A stretch of DNA of 38,986 nt from Sulfurovum sp. (GTDB lineage: Bacteria > Campylobacterota > Campylobacteria > Campylobacterales > Sulfurovaceae). The translations under genes and the position numbers were made by a program. The notes beneath the pieces are model-generated. The model made no database searches and was not told the DNA's origin. It was given only the letters and a program-made list of their open reading frames with translations. The DNA lies in NCBI GenBank assembly GCA_020721815.1, contig DYMA01000004.1, positions 1 through 38,986 of the forward strand, given 5' to 3'. The stretch's first letter is position 1. Every line of letters starts with the position of its first letter. Below, piece after piece: positions 37,379-38,986 of the stretch.

Positions 37379-38122
37379 CTAAATAGGCAATACCCGAATA
37401 TGCTCATCAAGCTCTTTTTTGAGTGTTGCTTCGATAGCAAAAAGCGTACCCGTATTGGCACTCGCACACCCACTGCAAGCTCCCAAATAGCGAATATAGA
37501 TATCAATATGCGGACCGTTTTCTTTGATGTCCAATATCTCCATATTGCCTCCATCGGCGATAAGCATGGTGCGTATATGCTCATCGATTACTCTATCGAC
37601 GGCTTTGACTTTGCCTACGATGGTGAGGTCTCTAAAGGTGTCCTCTTTTTGTTGGGGTGTTGGCGTGGCTTTGGGTATCTCCAAAGAGGCTACCTCTACG
37701 CCTTTGTAAGTCGCTATTGCCTCGTAAATAACCTCTTGAATTGTTTGCACTTCGCTTAGTTTGTGAGAGGGAAACGCAGGGGTATCGTCGTGGTCACGCA
37801 AGGCTTTTTCGATACGTTCAATCGTCAATCCCAACACCTCATCGACACTTTTGCCTAGACAAAGCTCCACCGCCGCATCGCAACTGGCTATCATCACGGG
37901 TGTACCGTAGCATTGAAATTTGGCAGCTTTTATCGTATCGTTTGCCTCATCAATCGCCATGTAGAGCCGTATCGCTCCCGCACCACGAGGCCCCACGATA
38001 AGCTTTGCTCCCCACTCCAACGCCTCTTGGGGTGTGATTTCTCCTTGATGGAGTGGGGCATTCATACGCTCCATCATCTTTTGACTGTAGTGGTTGTTGG
38101 CTACTAAACTATCTATTCCCAT
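37379..38122 (-). CDS. NifU-like protein lacking recognisable scaffold Cys ligands and the central BFD-like domain
   Basis: 247 aa; N-terminal YSQKMMERMNAPLHQGEITPQEALEWGAKLIVGPRGAGAIRLYMAIDE...FQCYGTPVMIASCDAAVELCLGKSVDE; C-terminal Nfu domain MLIADGGNMEILDIKENGPHIDIYIRYLGACSGCASANTGTLFAIE. Confidence 0.85.
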   Translation of the reverse strand: MGIDSLVANNHYSQKMMERMNAPLHQGEITPQEALEWGAKLIVGPRGAGAIRLYMAIDEANDTIKAAKFQCYGTPVMIASCDAAVELCLGKSVDEVLGLTIERIEKALRDHDDTPAFPSHKLSEVQTIQEVIYEAIATYKGVEVASLEIPKATPTPQQKEDTFRDLTIVGKVKAVDRVIDEHIRTMLIADGGNMEILDIKENGPHIDIYIRYLGACSGCASANTGTLFAIEATLKKELDEHIRVLPI

Positions 38123-38986
38123 TGTTATCTCCTTGTGAAATGGTTCGTAATCGTTTGACCGCTTTTTTTAGCGCTTCAATGGTATCATCAATCTCCTCTT
38201 GGGTTGTCAATCGACTCAACGCAAAGCTTACACTGTTTGGCTTTTCGCCCATACTTGCTACGATACCCGATTGACCCAAATCCCACAACATCGCTTCGCC
38301 GTGAATGCCCTCAAAGGTTAGAGCAAGAGTGTGAGGAGTGCGTATCGTTTGAGGGGTCAATGAAAGAGTATGAGGAAGTGCAAGTAAAGCCTCTTCGAGT
38401 CTATCACGCAACTCTTTGGTATCTTCTAGCTCAAAATCCATTGCATCAAAAGCAAGTTCCATCGCTTTGCCCATGCCAATGACTCCAGCGACATTGACGT
38501 TACTCTCCCAAAACGCTCTATCAAGCTCTTTGCCTTGACGCATATAAAGCCCTCCGACTCCTTGGGGTCCGTGAAACCTATTGGCACGAAAGCTTACATA
38601 ATCCACGGGGGTATCTTTGAGCGAGATAGGGATTTTGCCAACGGCGTGGGTAGCATCACTGTGAAGCAATACCCCTTTGGCTTGACAGATAGAGGCAATA
38701 GCATCCATAGGAAAGATTGCCCCACTCTTGCCACTAGCCCACGGTATCGAGACAAATGCCGTTTGAGGCGTAATAAAATCATGCACCGTATGCGCTTCAA
38801 CCACTCCTTGGGCATTGAGGGGCAAATAGGTCACCTTAACGCCTTTGGATTGCAAAAAATCGATGCTTTTGGTCAAAGATTGCTCTTTGATAGTCAGGAT
38901 ATGATTTTTTTTGCTATGCAAAATGTGTTGAAAATAGAGTCCCCATGCCACCATAGACTCGTGTGCGGTTGGGATAATGGTATCTT
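38109..38986 (-). CDS. NifS/cysteine-desulfurase-like pseudoenzyme, N-terminus beyond window edge
   Basis: Open frame to the window end (...DTIIPTAHESMVAWGLYF...); NHILTIKEQSL...VTYLPLNAQG...LLHSDATHAVGKIP...VSFRANRFHGPQGVGGLYM...GEAMLWDLGQSGIVASMGEKPNSVSFALSRLTTQEEID. NifS fold is clear but active-site residues are altered. Confidence 0.85.
   Translation of the reverse strand, partial: DTIIPTAHESMVAWGLYFQHILHSKKNHILTIKEQSLTKSIDFLQSKGVKVTYLPLNAQGVVEAHTVHDFITPQTAFVSIPWASGKSGAIFPMDAIASICQAKGVLLHSDATHAVGKIPISLKDTPVDYVSFRANRFHGPQGVGGLYMRQGKELDRAFWESNVNVAGVIGMGKAMELAFDAMDFELEDTKELRDRLEEALLALPHTLSLTPQTIRTPHTLALTFEGIHGEAMLWDLGQSGIVASMGEKPNSVSFALSRLTTQEEIDDTIEALKKAVKRLRTISQGDNNGNR

Noticed and set aside
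1-38986. tRNA or rRNA genes
   Set aside because: None recognised by eye; a tRNAscan-SE/Infernal run would be needed to exclude small RNAs fully.

Overview
The window looks like a chromosomal segment of a Campylobacterota-like (epsilonproteobacterial) genome. This is inferred from the tig-clpP-def order, histidine kinases with the 'MGEMI..IAHQWRQPL' H-box, and gene style; no search was run. Main blocks: (1) a partial DUF2202-like lipoprotein, an RHH/RelE-type toxin-antitoxin pair and an AAA ATPase gene bracketed by a 66-bp direct repeat of the toxin 3' end; (2) a large CheB-CheR-PAS-histidine kinase hybrid gene broken by an A8/T8 frameshift and one in-frame TAA, followed by a receiver-GGDEF protein; (3) a pseudopilin / sensor kinase / OmpR-type regulator group and a DEDDh exonuclease-ATPase fusion; (4) murD, a GAF protein and two roadblock paralogs with a sharply bounded near-identical tract; (5) GT4, a phosphoesterase, topA, and tig-clpP-def; (6) a ~10-kb minus-strand locus that looks like a synthase-dependent exopolysaccharide system (GH-like lipoprotein, STAS, sugar nucleotidyltransferase, cellulose-synthase-like GT2, two DUF3131-like proteins, outer-membrane barrel), with an A10 tract at the junction of the periplasmic protein and the barrel; (7) terD and a TerC/DUF475-like gene; (8) an overlapping nifS-nifU-like pair in which the PLP lysine, the catalytic-Cys loop and the scaffold Cys ligands all appear to be missing although both frames are open. 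The strongest candidates for something undescribed are the pseudoenzyme NifS/NifU-like pair and the DUF3131/GT2/barrel exopolysaccharide locus with its possible homopolymer switch. Product names come from recognising motifs by eye.
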